From Naegleria lovaniensis (lineage: Eukaryota; Heterolobosea; Eutetramitea; Acrasida; Naegleriidae), in assembly GCF_003324165.1 (NCBI RefSeq), contig NW_025407870.1, positions 186,001-250,000 of the forward strand: DNA of 64,000 nucleotides, given 5' to 3'. Under the pieces are notes generated by a model that ran no database searches, was not told the DNA's origin, and worked only from the letters and a program-made list of their open reading frames with translations. How positions within the stretch are numbered: the stretch's first letter is position 1; each line of letters opens with the position of its first letter. Shown here piece by piece: positions 11,852 through 22,114 of this stretch. The position numbers and the translations under genes are program-made.

Positions 11852-12641
11852 ACAGAATGAATGTCAGATTTGGAAGAACTCGAGCCATCCTTTGTTGGGT
11901 GTTTTATGGAACTTTCTCTTTTTGTAATTGCATTAAAGTGTGAATGAAATTCGAGAAGTACTTGTCTATCAATCAGTGGATTTTGTTTACAAGTATCCAT
12001 ATCCCTATCCAGGTTTTGAAATGAAAGTTGACATTTATTCCATGGCTGTGGTTATTGTGAATTATTAAAATCAGAAAACCATTGAAATCAAACGCTGACG
12101 AACGCTCAGAGTTTTGCGAACAATATTGAACTGAAATGATAGTTTTTTGAATGAATATTATGTACGCCACTAGCTATTTGATCCAGATTGTGGTAATCTT
12201 GTTGCATTATTGAAATACATGTTGGGAACGACATCGTGGACAACCATCTTCAGCAGATGGAATCTCTCGGTTTTAGCCACAAGATTTCTAATCAAAAGAT
12301 CTCCAGACAAAATGATGTGGCACTCAGTTGCAAGAAATTGAAAACTCTTATCACTCCTCTACAAATCCACATATGTTGTAGTTATGTATCAAATGGGATA
12401 TTCAATCGTTGACATGTTGTTCCAGTATTCCAATATTTTTGGATTTGATGGAGTGTTGAGTGTGGTGGCGTCCAGCTATGTCGTGTTCAAATTCAGATCA
12501 GTGTGGTATCATGGAATGGCATTCTGGGTAGTGCCTTATTGACATGGATTTTGTGTCAAGTATGGTGGTGGGCAGTGTAACATATGGCTCATCATGTGTA
12601 TTGTTCGAATATCTATTGGAATATGAGTCAAACAAAGCTCA
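11852..12641. other. Intergenic with a possible decayed coding stretch (minus strand, about 12172-12360)
   Basis: The region lies between convergent genes. On the minus strand about 62 codons, running leftwards from about 12360 to a stop near 12172, read as a globular-looking peptide (HIILSGDLLIRNLVAKTERF, then VHDVVPNMYFNNATRLP). It has no start codon and a stop just upstream. It may be a remnant of a gene or a missed terminal exon. No family was recognised. Confidence 0.25.
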
Positions 12642-14153
12642 CTAAATCTCAAGAGTATCAATGTATGCAAAAATGTCACGAAATGCTGTTTTAGCATTTG
12701 CTTTGTTTGAAGTGAGATAGGCGTAAAGTTTGCAATTCTTTCCATACTTGCCATTTCGTGCATTTCGTATTAATTGGAACAAGTTTTGCTTCGAGTGATT
12801 CTTTGACTTGTGACAATTCTCAATGATGGCCTCTTCATTCTTTCGACTCTGCAATACTTGAAGCTGCAAGTCCGAATAAACACACATGGCTGTACTTGGA
12901 TGCCATGGGTTAGGACTTCGAAGGCATCGAATTAGATTCAAGTCTTCATCATTCACACTATACTTCTTCTTGGCATTGGTTTTGGTAATATTTTCAGCGA
13001 GTGAAGAGCCAGAACATGCTGTACATACACAACCATCCAATAAATGATTGTAATAGAGTGGATATTTCGAAACTAGGATACTACCCATGGATGCAGAGAG
13101 AGACGTGCTCTGATACAATTGTTCATCCAATCTCATATATTCGCCACAAATAATGCAACAATTACCATAAAGTAATTGGAACACCTTTTTAAAATCGTTA
13201 CTCCAATGAGGAAAATATTGTTCTTGAACTTGAATGGCGTTCGGACACAATGCTTGAATACATTGCTCTTTCCATAAGGTGGACTGAGTGGAATAGTAAT
13301 AAAAGCATTTCGATACCTTATTTAACGAGAGTAATTTGGGAAAAGTCAAATAGCTCAATATTTCATTCCAAATTTCATCCGATAATCCAAACAAGTATGG
13401 CGATGAGAAACTTTCCATAGAATCCCTCAGACTCTGAACCCATTGCAGTGATTGAGATGTATCTAGACTAGAAGAAGATGCTGATTGTGAAGCTTGAGAG
13501 TCTTTGCTACCACTTTTTCGAGGTGATTTCTTTTTCACATAAGTCTTTTGAAGAGAATCAACCTTGACCTTTTTATGAGAGGAATTTTCATCATCTTCAT
13601 CCTCCTCCTCCTCTGCATGTTCATCCTCCTCCTTCTGTTTACTTCTCTTCTTTCCGTTCACTTTCCGATACAATTGTTGCATCCGAGAAATTCGTTTATA
13701 CAAGACATTGGAAAATTCACCCATCCATTCTTCATCAGGATTCTGATCATTCAATAGACTCGTTTCAAACATAATTTGATAGGGCCGTACCGTGTACGGT
13801 GAGTAACAATCCAAATGAACATATAATTTCTTTTGAGATAGGCTATGTAAAAACTCGGAATAGGAAAGCCTTTCTTCCTGCTCGAGTAAATATTGTTTGT
13901 TGGGATGATAGGGAAGGAATTTCTGTAGATCATGAACACCTCTCATACCCACACTAATGGTCTCTAGAGAATCATCTACAGGTTTTTTACAAAGCAAACA
14001 TAAAGTACTTTCGGAACAAGTGTGAGAAGAGTTTTGAGTACTATTATTTTCATCATGAGAACAATTGATGGATTGAATGGATGGTTTATGGATTGAGTTA
14101 TTCTTCTTGTTGTTTAATTGTTGTTTGGTCTTTCCGACCTGTTCCAACCACAT
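12642..14153 (-). CDS. F-box protein with Cys-pair motifs
   Basis: Single exon, 503 residues. A clear F-box lies around residues 250-295 (LFGLSDEIWNEILSYLTFPK, then LLSLNKVSKCFYYYST and LWKEQC), so the protein probably binds SKP1 in an SCF ubiquitin ligase. An acidic, Lys-rich disordered region precedes it (about 165-235). Three Cys pairs are present: CLLC near the N-terminus, CIIC and CTAC after the F-box. These may bind zinc. No LRR, WD40 or Kelch substrate domain is visible, so the target is unknown. Confidence 0.82.
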   Translation of the reverse strand: MWLEQVGKTKQQLNNKKNNSIHKPSIQSINCSHDENNSTQNSSHTCSESTLCLLCKKPVDDSLETISVGMRGVHDLQKFLPYHPNKQYLLEQEERLSYSEFLHSLSQKKLYVHLDCYSPYTVRPYQIMFETSLLNDQNPDEEWMGEFSNVLYKRISRMQQLYRKVNGKKRSKQKEEDEHAEEEEDEDDENSSHKKVKVDSLQKTYVKKKSPRKSGSKDSQASQSASSSSLDTSQSLQWVQSLRDSMESFSSPYLFGLSDEIWNEILSYLTFPKLLSLNKVSKCFYYYSTQSTLWKEQCIQALCPNAIQVQEQYFPHWSNDFKKVFQLLYGNCCIICGEYMRLDEQLYQSTSLSASMGSILVSKYPLYYNHLLDGCVCTACSGSSLAENITKTNAKKKYSVNDEDLNLIRCLRSPNPWHPSTAMCVYSDLQLQVLQSRKNEEAIIENCHKSKNHSKQNLFQLIRNARNGKYGKNCKLYAYLTSNKANAKTAFRDIFAYIDTLEI

Positions 14154-14451
14154 GATGTGTTTTTTGATGTTTTGAGAATTTTTTTGGTGTGATTTTCAGT
14201 TCGATTCCACGCTCGAACCAACAGAACAGAACGGACATTTCAAGCTGATGGGGAGGTGTGAATGCTTTCGTTGGGAATACTTAATAATCAAATTCAGTGT
14301 AATCCTTTTCTTTGGGATAAAAACTCGTTCATCACAGAGGTTGACAGATTGATGATGAGCCGTGAAAGAATTTGGCGCCTGCCGTTATTACGGTTAGAAC
14401 GAATGTTGTTGGCGCTCAATCATTGTTTTACGAAAAATAATCTCAAAAAAA
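14154..14451. other. Divergent intergenic region between the F-box gene and EFHC
   Basis: About 300 bp, presumably carrying both promoters. The EFHC start is preceded by AATCTCAAAAAAAATG. Nothing further was seen. Confidence 0.4.
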
Positions 14452-16704
14452 ATGTCGTTCGCAAAATCTTCTCTCACCTCGAAGGAGTTCTCGTTCATGA
14501 ATACGACTGCTCCATCCAAAGATAGAAAGTTGCCCTTCCTTCCCGGTTTTACGTTTGATGATAAGTTTGTTAAGGAGAGACACCACAAATCACAATTACT
14601 TGCTTATAAGAATCACATTCCGGTGGTCCATGACTATGACGTACCTGTTGAGGTTGATGAATTGCAGACCGAGACAGAAAAACTTGCCGACATGTTGAGA
14701 AGTACGACTCAACTCTACAAATCAACCACTATTAACGAAACAAAGCAAAAAGAGAACTGGCTTTCTCTTGAGAAGAAGGTTCTCAGATTCTACGCCTATT
14801 TCAAAGAAGGAGTTCATGAAAGCCCTGTAGAACAAAGCAGAGTCAGAAAATGTGTCATTTTCTACTATCTAGAAGATGACACCATGCACATAAGTGAACC
14901 AAAACAAGACAATTCTGGTATTCCACAAGGTACTCTTGTAAAAAGACATCGAATTCCAAGAGATAGAATGCAAGGAAGTTCCAATGTGTATTACACCATT
15001 GACGATCTCAACATTGGAAGGGAAATTACAGTGTATGGAAAGACCTTTAGAATTGTTGATTGTGATGCTTTCACCAGGGAGTTTTTCAACGGAATTGGTG
15101 TTGAGGTTCCCGAACCAGAATCCTATCCAGGAGATCAGTACACTGAAAAACGAGAGAACATTCAAAAGAGTATGAACCCATACAAGACTTTGTCTCCCAT
15201 GGATCAAGACCTTAAGAAGTATATGGAATACTCCTTTAAGGGTAAGAGAACGAACCCATCCAAGCAAGAAAAGGTTGCCGTTCAAAAGTTCCTTGCTTTT
15301 GACAGACAAGTTCTTCGCTTCTTCTGTGCTTGGGATGACACTGAGAAGTTGTATGGTGACAAGAGATTCTTTGTATTGGAATACTACTTGTCAGATGACA
15401 CTATGAAAATTTCAGAAGTGTTTTCTGCAAATTCTGGTTATGACCCATTCCCAGTCTTTTTGAAGAGACAAAAAGTACCAAGAATCAAGAATTCTGCAAA
15501 TGAACCAACTACGTACTATGATGAAACAGACCTAGGTATTGGAAAGAGAGTTGTAGTGTTCTCCAAGAACTTCCTCTTGTACGACTGTGACCCATTCACG
15601 AGAGAATTTTATGCAAAGAAGTATGGTATTACAGATATGACACCCATTGAAGTCAAGGACTCTCCAAAAACTGAAATACAATATGAAGAGCCCCCCTACA
15701 ATGGATTTGGTGATGAAGAAGATTCATTGGGCTCTTGGAAATATCTTGTCATTAAGCCTCCAAAGAAGGACGTCAAGAAGTACATTGAAAATGACCACAA
15801 ACTATTTAGATATTCAGCTGTGATGGTGACAGATAAACCGGAGGACAAGGGACGAAAATTCATCTTGTCCTACTACCTCTCTGACGATACCATCTCTGTG
15901 TTTGAACCTGTACAAAGAAACAGCGGTGTCATTGGTGGAAAGTTTTTGCAACGATCTCGTGTCAAGAATGAAAGAGGTGAATACTACAAGGCCAACGAAA
16001 CATTTATTGGTGCCACGTTGAACATTAACAACTACATGTTTTATTTGGAAGAGACCGATGAGTATACAGTGAACTACATGGAACAACATGCAGAGCAATT
16101 CCCTAAGGCCAATATCGAAATGATTTTGAACAGAATTAGAAAACATGTTCAAGATTCATCCTTAGAATATAAATTGAGAGACGCAATGGGAAGTGCTCAA
16201 CGTGGATCACGAATTGAAATGGACGAGTTGCGTCAACTCTTGCAAAGTATGGGTCTGGATTTGGTAGAACATGAACTGATCACAGTTTTGAGACATTTCA
16301 AAGCTAATCAAGATGGAACTATTGATTTGAGTGAATTCATTACTGCAATTACCTCTGGACCCGTCAGCACAAAGAAGGAACACACTGTACAACCTCAAAA
16401 GCAAAAGGATACTGTCTCGTTTAATAACGCTTACAAGGTTTTCAACGAAAAGATTTCCACAAGAAGATTGCTCGTTCAGGACACTTTCAAGGTCATGTCT
16501 GACAAGAGCGTAGACGGTTTAATCGGAGAGTCAGAGTTTAAGAAAGCTGTTCAAGATCATCTCAAGCTCAACTTGACCAATGATCAAGTGTCTTCGTTGG
16601 TAGATCATTTCTTCCCTGAGACCAAGAAACGATTAACCCTTATTGAGTTTATGAAAATTATTGAAGGAACATCCACCTATTTGTATTTAAAGAACAATAA
16701 GTAA
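14452..16704 (+). CDS. EFHC: EF-hand ciliary protein EFHC/RIB72 (three DM10 domains)
   Basis: Single exon, 750 residues, the length of EFHC2/RIB72. The conserved N-terminal LPFLPGFTFDD motif lies near residue 28. Three DM10 domains follow, at about 100-195, 280-390 and 445-540. Each has a core of the type VLRFYAYF..FYYLEDDTMHISEP..NSG and ends with a VDCDAFTREF-like motif. Weak EF-hand-like helices occupy about 570-645 (FKANQDGTIDLSEFITAI) and 670-745 (DKSVDGLIGESEFKKAV). RIB72/EFHC proteins are inner-lumen proteins of axonemal doublet microtubules, so this gene implies that the organism builds flagella. Antisense ORFs in the same interval are shadows. Confidence 0.95.
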   Translation: MSFAKSSLTSKEFSFMNTTAPSKDRKLPFLPGFTFDDKFVKERHHKSQLLAYKNHIPVVHDYDVPVEVDELQTETEKLADMLRSTTQLYKSTTINETKQKENWLSLEKKVLRFYAYFKEGVHESPVEQSRVRKCVIFYYLEDDTMHISEPKQDNSGIPQGTLVKRHRIPRDRMQGSSNVYYTIDDLNIGREITVYGKTFRIVDCDAFTREFFNGIGVEVPEPESYPGDQYTEKRENIQKSMNPYKTLSPMDQDLKKYMEYSFKGKRTNPSKQEKVAVQKFLAFDRQVLRFFCAWDDTEKLYGDKRFFVLEYYLSDDTMKISEVFSANSGYDPFPVFLKRQKVPRIKNSANEPTTYYDETDLGIGKRVVVFSKNFLLYDCDPFTREFYAKKYGITDMTPIEVKDSPKTEIQYEEPPYNGFGDEEDSLGSWKYLVIKPPKKDVKKYIENDHKLFRYSAVMVTDKPEDKGRKFILSYYLSDDTISVFEPVQRNSGVIGGKFLQRSRVKNERGEYYKANETFIGATLNINNYMFYLEETDEYTVNYMEQHAEQFPKANIEMILNRIRKHVQDSSLEYKLRDAMGSAQRGSRIEMDELRQLLQSMGLDLVEHELITVLRHFKANQDGTIDLSEFITAITSGPVSTKKEHTVQPQKQKDTVSFNNAYKVFNEKISTRRLLVQDTFKVMSDKSVDGLIGESEFKKAVQDHLKLNLTNDQVSSLVDHFFPETKKRLTLIEFMKIIEGTSTYLYLKNNK

Positions 16705-17348
16705 ATATATGTAAACTGTTATTTGTTGAATCAAACCACCAAGAAATTCTTGAAGGTACCAAATAAGAAAAATCAAAGAACGGCCAATATTTTAATTTCA
16801 CAATAATGAAACGTTCGTACTCCTGGATCCAATGCTGCAACTTGTCCTGAATGCTGAGGGGTTTGGTTATCACTTGTGGAATACGTAAATAATATTCGTT
16901 CATCTTGTTCTTAACAACAGTGGAATCGTTTTGAAGCTCCACAGGCAAAGATTCGGGTTTCTTGATTTTCCTAATGAATGAATATTGTCAATTCAAGAGC
17001 TTGAAATTTTTGGGCTCTCTGTTGATTCATCTTGGCCTTCTTTAGCTGAGGTGGCTTTTTAGAGTTATCAAAAACCACATTCGCTGTTATAGAGTGGTGA
17101 ACACTGAGTGGAACATCAAACACAGGCTTGGATTCAATAGGGATGCACTGATGGATGGTTCAACTTTTCTCAATTCACGGTCAATGATCCCCTTATTGTT
17201 GTACTGATGAAAATCATGGAATCTCTGGCACATGCTCAAAGTTTATCCGATACTTGTTGTGAATACTCATCCAGAATGGAATGATGCTGTGTGCAAGAGA
17301 TGTATCTGTAGGAGGATGAAAAGGATCATCCTCTCTGCTTCTCTTCAT
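16705..17348 (-). pseudogene. Decayed protein-coding gene, family unknown
   Basis: The minus strand reads as one protein only if the frame changes about three times. Starting from ATG 17348, the segments are MKRSREDDPFHPPTDTSLAH..NFEHVPEIP; DFHQYNNKGIIDRELRKVEP; PIESKPVFDVPLSVHHSIT..QRAQKFQALEL; and KKPESLPVELQNDSTVVKNK..LQHWIQEYERFIIVKLKYW. No GT..AG pairs at the breaks would explain them as introns. The last segment runs up to the 3' end of EFHC. I do not recognise the family. A 37-bp piece (17085-17121) recurs at 40168-40204 with one mismatch. It is more likely a dead host gene than an assembly fault, because several independent breaks are needed. Confidence 0.5.
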
Positions 17349-17828
17349 TGGTAGAGATTAAGGTTGTTGTTGTTACGTTTTTTTTTGATGAAAATTGCCC
17401 ACTTCATTCGTAAATAAATACAAGAGTTGAAACTCTATCAGTATTGAATGGCTCATTGAATTGAAACTCTATCGATTTGAATAGCTTGATTCATGCTTTT
17501 CAACCGAACTGTTCTGGAAAAGCGAACACCTTTACCTTTTCCACCCCCAAAAGACAACCTATGAATAAGTAAAAGGTTCGCCAGGAACAGATTGTTGATG
17601 ATAATCATATGGACTTGTTGAGTTTGTAGTAAATTGTTGCTTTAGTTCTTTTAGTGCTGAGTAATTTAAAATCGTTTTTTAAAACAAAACCTCCAAAACA
17701 AACAAGGTTATAAAGCCGCGTTCTCAGGACTGTGTTTTAGTGATGCTTTATGAAGAATTTGCTGTAATTGTTCTTTTGGCTTCAACGGTCAATATATTTA
17801 CGTCAGTAGTCATAATGTGTATTTACAA
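17349..17828. other. Intergenic, no gene seen
   Basis: AT-rich stretch between the decayed gene and the 3' end of the amine oxidase gene. Fragments here may belong to the same decayed unit, but no reading frame supports that. Confidence 0.35.
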
Positions 17829-19632
17829 TTAGAGTTTGGAGGTTCTTCCTTGACTTGGCTCAAAAAGTGGGGCCAATTCAGTGACCACTCTCTCTGCAGC
17901 ATCAATTGCTCCTTCCATGTAACCAATCCATCTTGATGCACTTTCAGTTCCTGCAATAAACAATTTACGATTATACAAAGGCTCTCTGAAAGCAAGCTTA
18001 GTCTTGGTCAAGGTTCCTGGTACAGTGACAGCTCCATAACTACCTCTAGCATATGGATCCAAACCCCAATCTTTATCAATATAATCAACAAATTGGCTCT
18101 TCCACTCTTCAATAGTGCCTCCCAAAGTTTCACTGTATTGCTTGAGGAGTAAATCAATTTTCTTCTCTCTTGAGAAGGTACTATATTCACATGCCTTCTC
18201 TGCATAAACAAATCCGCAAATTCCACAAATCATGTCATCCTTGTATCCAATATCATATGTCAGAGTAATGTAATCCTCAGGTTGAAGGGAAAGAATAAAT
18301 CCATTGCTGTCATACTTCTTTCTCCAAAATGGTTCTTTGAATAGCATGAAACATTTAATAGCATATCCCTGTGTCATGTAGGATATGGAATCAAATTTTT
18401 GAAAAAGTAAAGCTGTTAGTAAAAACACATTTCAAAATAGTGAAACAAACCATTGGAGTTCTTTGACAAAAGTTATGTCTTGCACTTGGAAGAGGAGGAT
18501 CGTATTCAATACCAAGATGAGTCCATGGCAAGTTGGTAGTGACAACATATTTGGCCTGGAAGACAGCACCATTTTTACAAGTGACACTCATGCTTGATCC
18601 TTCATCTTTAATCTTTACCACTGGGTGTTTGAGAAGAACATTAAGCTTAAACTGTTCAGCAACACCTGTGACAATTCCTTGAGATCCACGATAAATCTTG
18701 CAATCTTGAGCAGCATCTCTCACATTCATTAGATTTTCAAATTTACCGCCAGCAACAGCAATGTACCATAGCATGAAAAGTGTCGACATTTCATAAGGTT
18801 GACATGCAAAAACTGAACGTGTGTTCAATGCAAGACAAAACATGATTGGAATCAGCATTCGAAAATGACATTTCTCAAAACGTTGAACCTACCTGTTACC
18901 ACAAAAGTTTTGAAGAAATCTTTTGCAATTTCCGTCTTGAACATGTTATCCATAAATGTTTGAACGGTTTGAGAATCGTATTCTTCTGCCTTTTCACACT
19001 CGTGTGGAGCATCCACTGGTACAGTATGGGCCATTCTCTCAATATTTTGAATGCAATGATCAAAATCCATCAATACCTCATCAGTGACGTTCTTTGGATC
19101 CGATGGAATAGAACCAGTATATTTCAAAATATGCTTCTTTCCACCAATGCTTGGAAAAACGAGAGAACTCTTTCTCTTTTCTTGTTCAAAATATTGAGGA
19201 TAGGTCGATAATCCCAATTCTTTGACAAGATTGAGTACCTTTGGTTGTGGTGGACCAATCCATTGACCTGGCATCATGAAAAATGTTTTTTTTATCATGT
19301 CCAACAATTGCATTTGATGATTCATTGGAATATATGATGATTTTCATCAAACATGATCAAAAATTCATATAAATCTATTCATTCCAAGTAAAACACCCAC
19401 CTCCGATATCAATCGTAGCCTTTCCATTCAACAGTGTCTTGGAACACAATCTACCACCGATATAATCATTCGCTTCCAAGATCAACACGTTATTGGTTAA
19501 GCCTCGTTGTTTGAGTAATTTTCCAACATTGACTCCACTCATTCCGGCACCAATAATAATCACATCATACAATTGCTTCTTGGCAGCACATGAAGAGCCA
19601 TCAATGAAATGGCTGGATGAAGAGGTTTGCAT
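17829..19632 (-). CDS. Flavin-dependent amine oxidase (MAO family)
   Basis: Four exons: 19632-19401, 19267-18893, 18812-18451, 18368-17829 (502 residues). All frames close, and the junctions restore family motifs (IDIGGQWIGPPQP, RTPMGYAIKC). Residues 22-54 form the FAD Rossmann motif, with G28-x-G30-x-x-G33 and E53. ATIDIGG, MLWYIAVAGG, FKEPFWRKK and the C-terminal AGTESASRWIGYMEGAIDAAE are standard for monoamine oxidases. At the place of the Cys that binds FAD covalently in animal MAO (SGGCY) this protein has ARGSY (Ser433), so FAD is probably non-covalent. No C-terminal membrane anchor is evident, so it is likely a soluble enzyme. The substrate is unknown. Confidence 0.93.
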
Positions 19633-20202
19633 TTTTTTTAATGTTTTGTAATTTCATAAAATTTGTCTTTTTATGGAGATTGGTGGGCTGCGGTTACAAG
19701 CCATGTCAACGACTGCAACTTTTAAGGATCCAACACGTTCTGGTGTCCTGATGCATACCTTCAAAAACCTTTTCCTCATTCCCAAGAAATTACTTTTGAA
19801 CAAGAATTATGAATTTTTCAAATTTTGGGAGGAAACACTAGTGACGGTATCGTTTTATGTAAGGTGTTCTGTTACTGTTGTTGGAATAATTTCCTCCAGG
19901 TTTATCCAATTCTCTGACTGGCATTCACAAAACCCATCAACGCATCGAAGGCCTGTCACTTGTCACTCTGAACGTTATCATAAAAAAAAGTCAAACGCAC
20001 CGAAAAAAATCCTCTCGCCGCACACCACACTCGAGTCAACTCGTGCGGTCCTCTCTTCCCATCACACTAATTCATTGTGTTATCCATATTCTCTTCTTCT
20101 CTACACCAAGTTTTCCACTTTGAAAACATTTTCAACTAAATACAACAACAACAACAACAACCAAATACTACAATAACAACAACAACAACAAACTTCTAGA
20201 AA
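19633..20202. other. Divergent promoter region with CAA-repeat 5' leader of G-beta gene 2
   Basis: About 570 bp. The last 60 bp before the G-beta 2 start are nearly pure (CAA)n/(ACA)n trinucleotide repeats (about 20142-20190). A 167-codon ORF crosses the region but has mixed, unprotein-like composition and is not accepted. Confidence 0.5.
20142..20190. repeat. (CAA)n microsatellite in probable 5' UTR
   Basis: Two CAA/ACA runs separated by CCAAATACTACAATA, immediately upstream of the G-beta 2 start codon. It would give an unstructured, C/A-only leader. Confidence 0.8.
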
Positions 20203-21956
20203 ATGTCATCCTCTGACCAATCCAATTTACAAGAATTGATTGCCAATGCCCGGCTAGAGGCTCAGCAATTAAAAGAAAAAATTACGACACAGAAAAAGTT
20301 AATTAATGATGTAAACAGTAAGTATCAACTGCGCGCAATTTAGAAAACAACAGAATACATATTCATGATTGAATATAACATTGAATACCCCCATAACAAA
20401 TTTCAATTTTTTACAATGATGATTGGTTTTGTGTCATTTTCTTCATCATGACAACTCGTTTCCAACAACATCATGTGGAATGTTCAATTTGCAAAATCAT
20501 CATTCACAGTGAAAGATTTGGATATTGCTGAAGTCAATCCTCCAAAATTGAAAGAACGAAGAGTATTTAAAGGACACTCGTCAAAAATTGCTGCTTTGGC
20601 TTGGTCGAAAGATTCGAAACAAATTCTTACGGCTGGACAAGATCGAATGCTCATTGTAAGTGAAATGATTTGTGTGTGTGCGTGCGTGTGTGTATTCCAA
20701 TACTACAATAACTATCATCAATTCCAAAATGATACACTCAATCTCACTTTTGACTCTTTATCCATGTGTCTATATGGATCACAAATTTCACACACAAATG
20801 TGAATTCTATTGATGATGCGCATGGAAACAGTTGTGGGATGCCATGACTACTTATAAATTGAGTGCAATTCCATTAACAAGTCGTGGCATTATGTGCTGT
20901 GATTACAGTCCGAGTGGAAATTATGTTTGTGTGGGTGGTTTGGACAATACTTGTTCGATTTGTAAGTATTGAAAGATCTGGAAAAGAATGTCATGTTTTA
21001 CTCATTTTTCACATGGAATATTCAATAACAATACTAATTGTTGAAATGTTTCAAATATTTCAAATATCAACAACGTACATCCTCTGATTCTATAATAATC
21101 ACCACTTGTTCTGTCTCCATATCATGGAAACGAATGGTGTGTCAAACGCATTTATATATATACATCTATACATTAATACTCACATATATACATTAATACA
21201 CACATATATATACACACATATGTATTACAATGTGAAAAATTGATTGAATGGAATTTCCAAACAGTTTCACTTGCTGTGGTGGCTCAACAATTACAAAATT
21301 CATCAAATGAGTACAAACCATACAGACAACTCGTAGGACATACTGGATATTTGAGTGATTGTTTATTTACTAGTGATCGTCACATGTTGACAAGCTCGGG
21401 AGATCAGAGTTGCATTTTCTGGGATATTGAAATGACTCATGCTGTCACACACTTCCAAGAACACACCGGAGATTGTATGTCAATTTCTGTTTCACCAACA
21501 AGTGACAGTAACGTTTTTGTGAGCGGTTCTTGTGATGGAACAGCAAAATTATGGGATATTCGAATGAATAAGTGTGTAGCCACATTCACAGGTCACGAAG
21601 GTGATATTAACTCGGTTCAATTCTTCCCAAATGGACATGCATTTGCCACTGGGTCTGATGATTGTACTTGTAGATTATTTGACATTCGTGCTGGACGAGA
21701 AGTCATGACCTATTCGGATGATAATGTCAGAGAAGGTGTGACTTGTATTAGTTTTAGCAAATCAGGAAGAATCTTATTTGCATCGTATGAAGACAAGAAA
21801 GTCATTGCTTGGGATACCTTGAAAGGAACTATTTTACAGAGTCTTGATGGTCTTCCAAATGGACACGATAATCGTGTGAGTTGTTTGGCAGTGTCACCTG
21901 ATGGTCATGGCCTAGCCACAGGTTCATGGGATACCACCATGAAGATTTTTGCTTAA
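20203..21956 (+). CDS. Heterotrimeric G-protein beta subunit, copy 2
   Basis: Four exons: 20203-20317, 20510-20655, 20832-20961, 21265-21956 (360 residues). Exons 2 and 3 have exactly the same lengths (146 and 130 nt) and phases as in copy 1, so this is a duplicate. The N-terminal coiled coil is [20 protein letters not shown]. The propeller shows [59 protein letters not shown] and [10 protein letters not shown]. Blade 1 differs from copy 1 at normally conserved sites ([10 protein letters not shown] for [10 protein letters not shown]). The rest of the propeller is very similar, with stretches of complete nucleotide identity. The third intron (303 bp) is longer than in copy 1 and contains a TATATACA-rich run. 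Confidence 0.95.
21151..21222. repeat. TATATA/CACATA-rich simple sequence in intron
   Basis: Imperfect tandem ATATATACA(C)/ATTAATAC units within the third intron of the second G-beta gene. Confidence 0.7.
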
Positions 21957-22114
21957 CGACAAGTTCTTGTTGTTGACACTTTTCTGACGACAAGTGTTGT
22001 TCCATCATCATCGTCCTTCCCAATTATGAGTCATGTCATCATCATCACACTATCAATTCATCAACAAACATTTAATGTTTTACTATTACTACTTTTACCA
22101 ACTTCTTCATCATC

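Noticed and set aside
19673-20176. 167-codon plus-strand ORF upstream of the second G-beta gene
   Set aside because: It shows no domain and mixed composition, and it ends inside the CAA-repeat leader. More likely promoter and 5' UTR.
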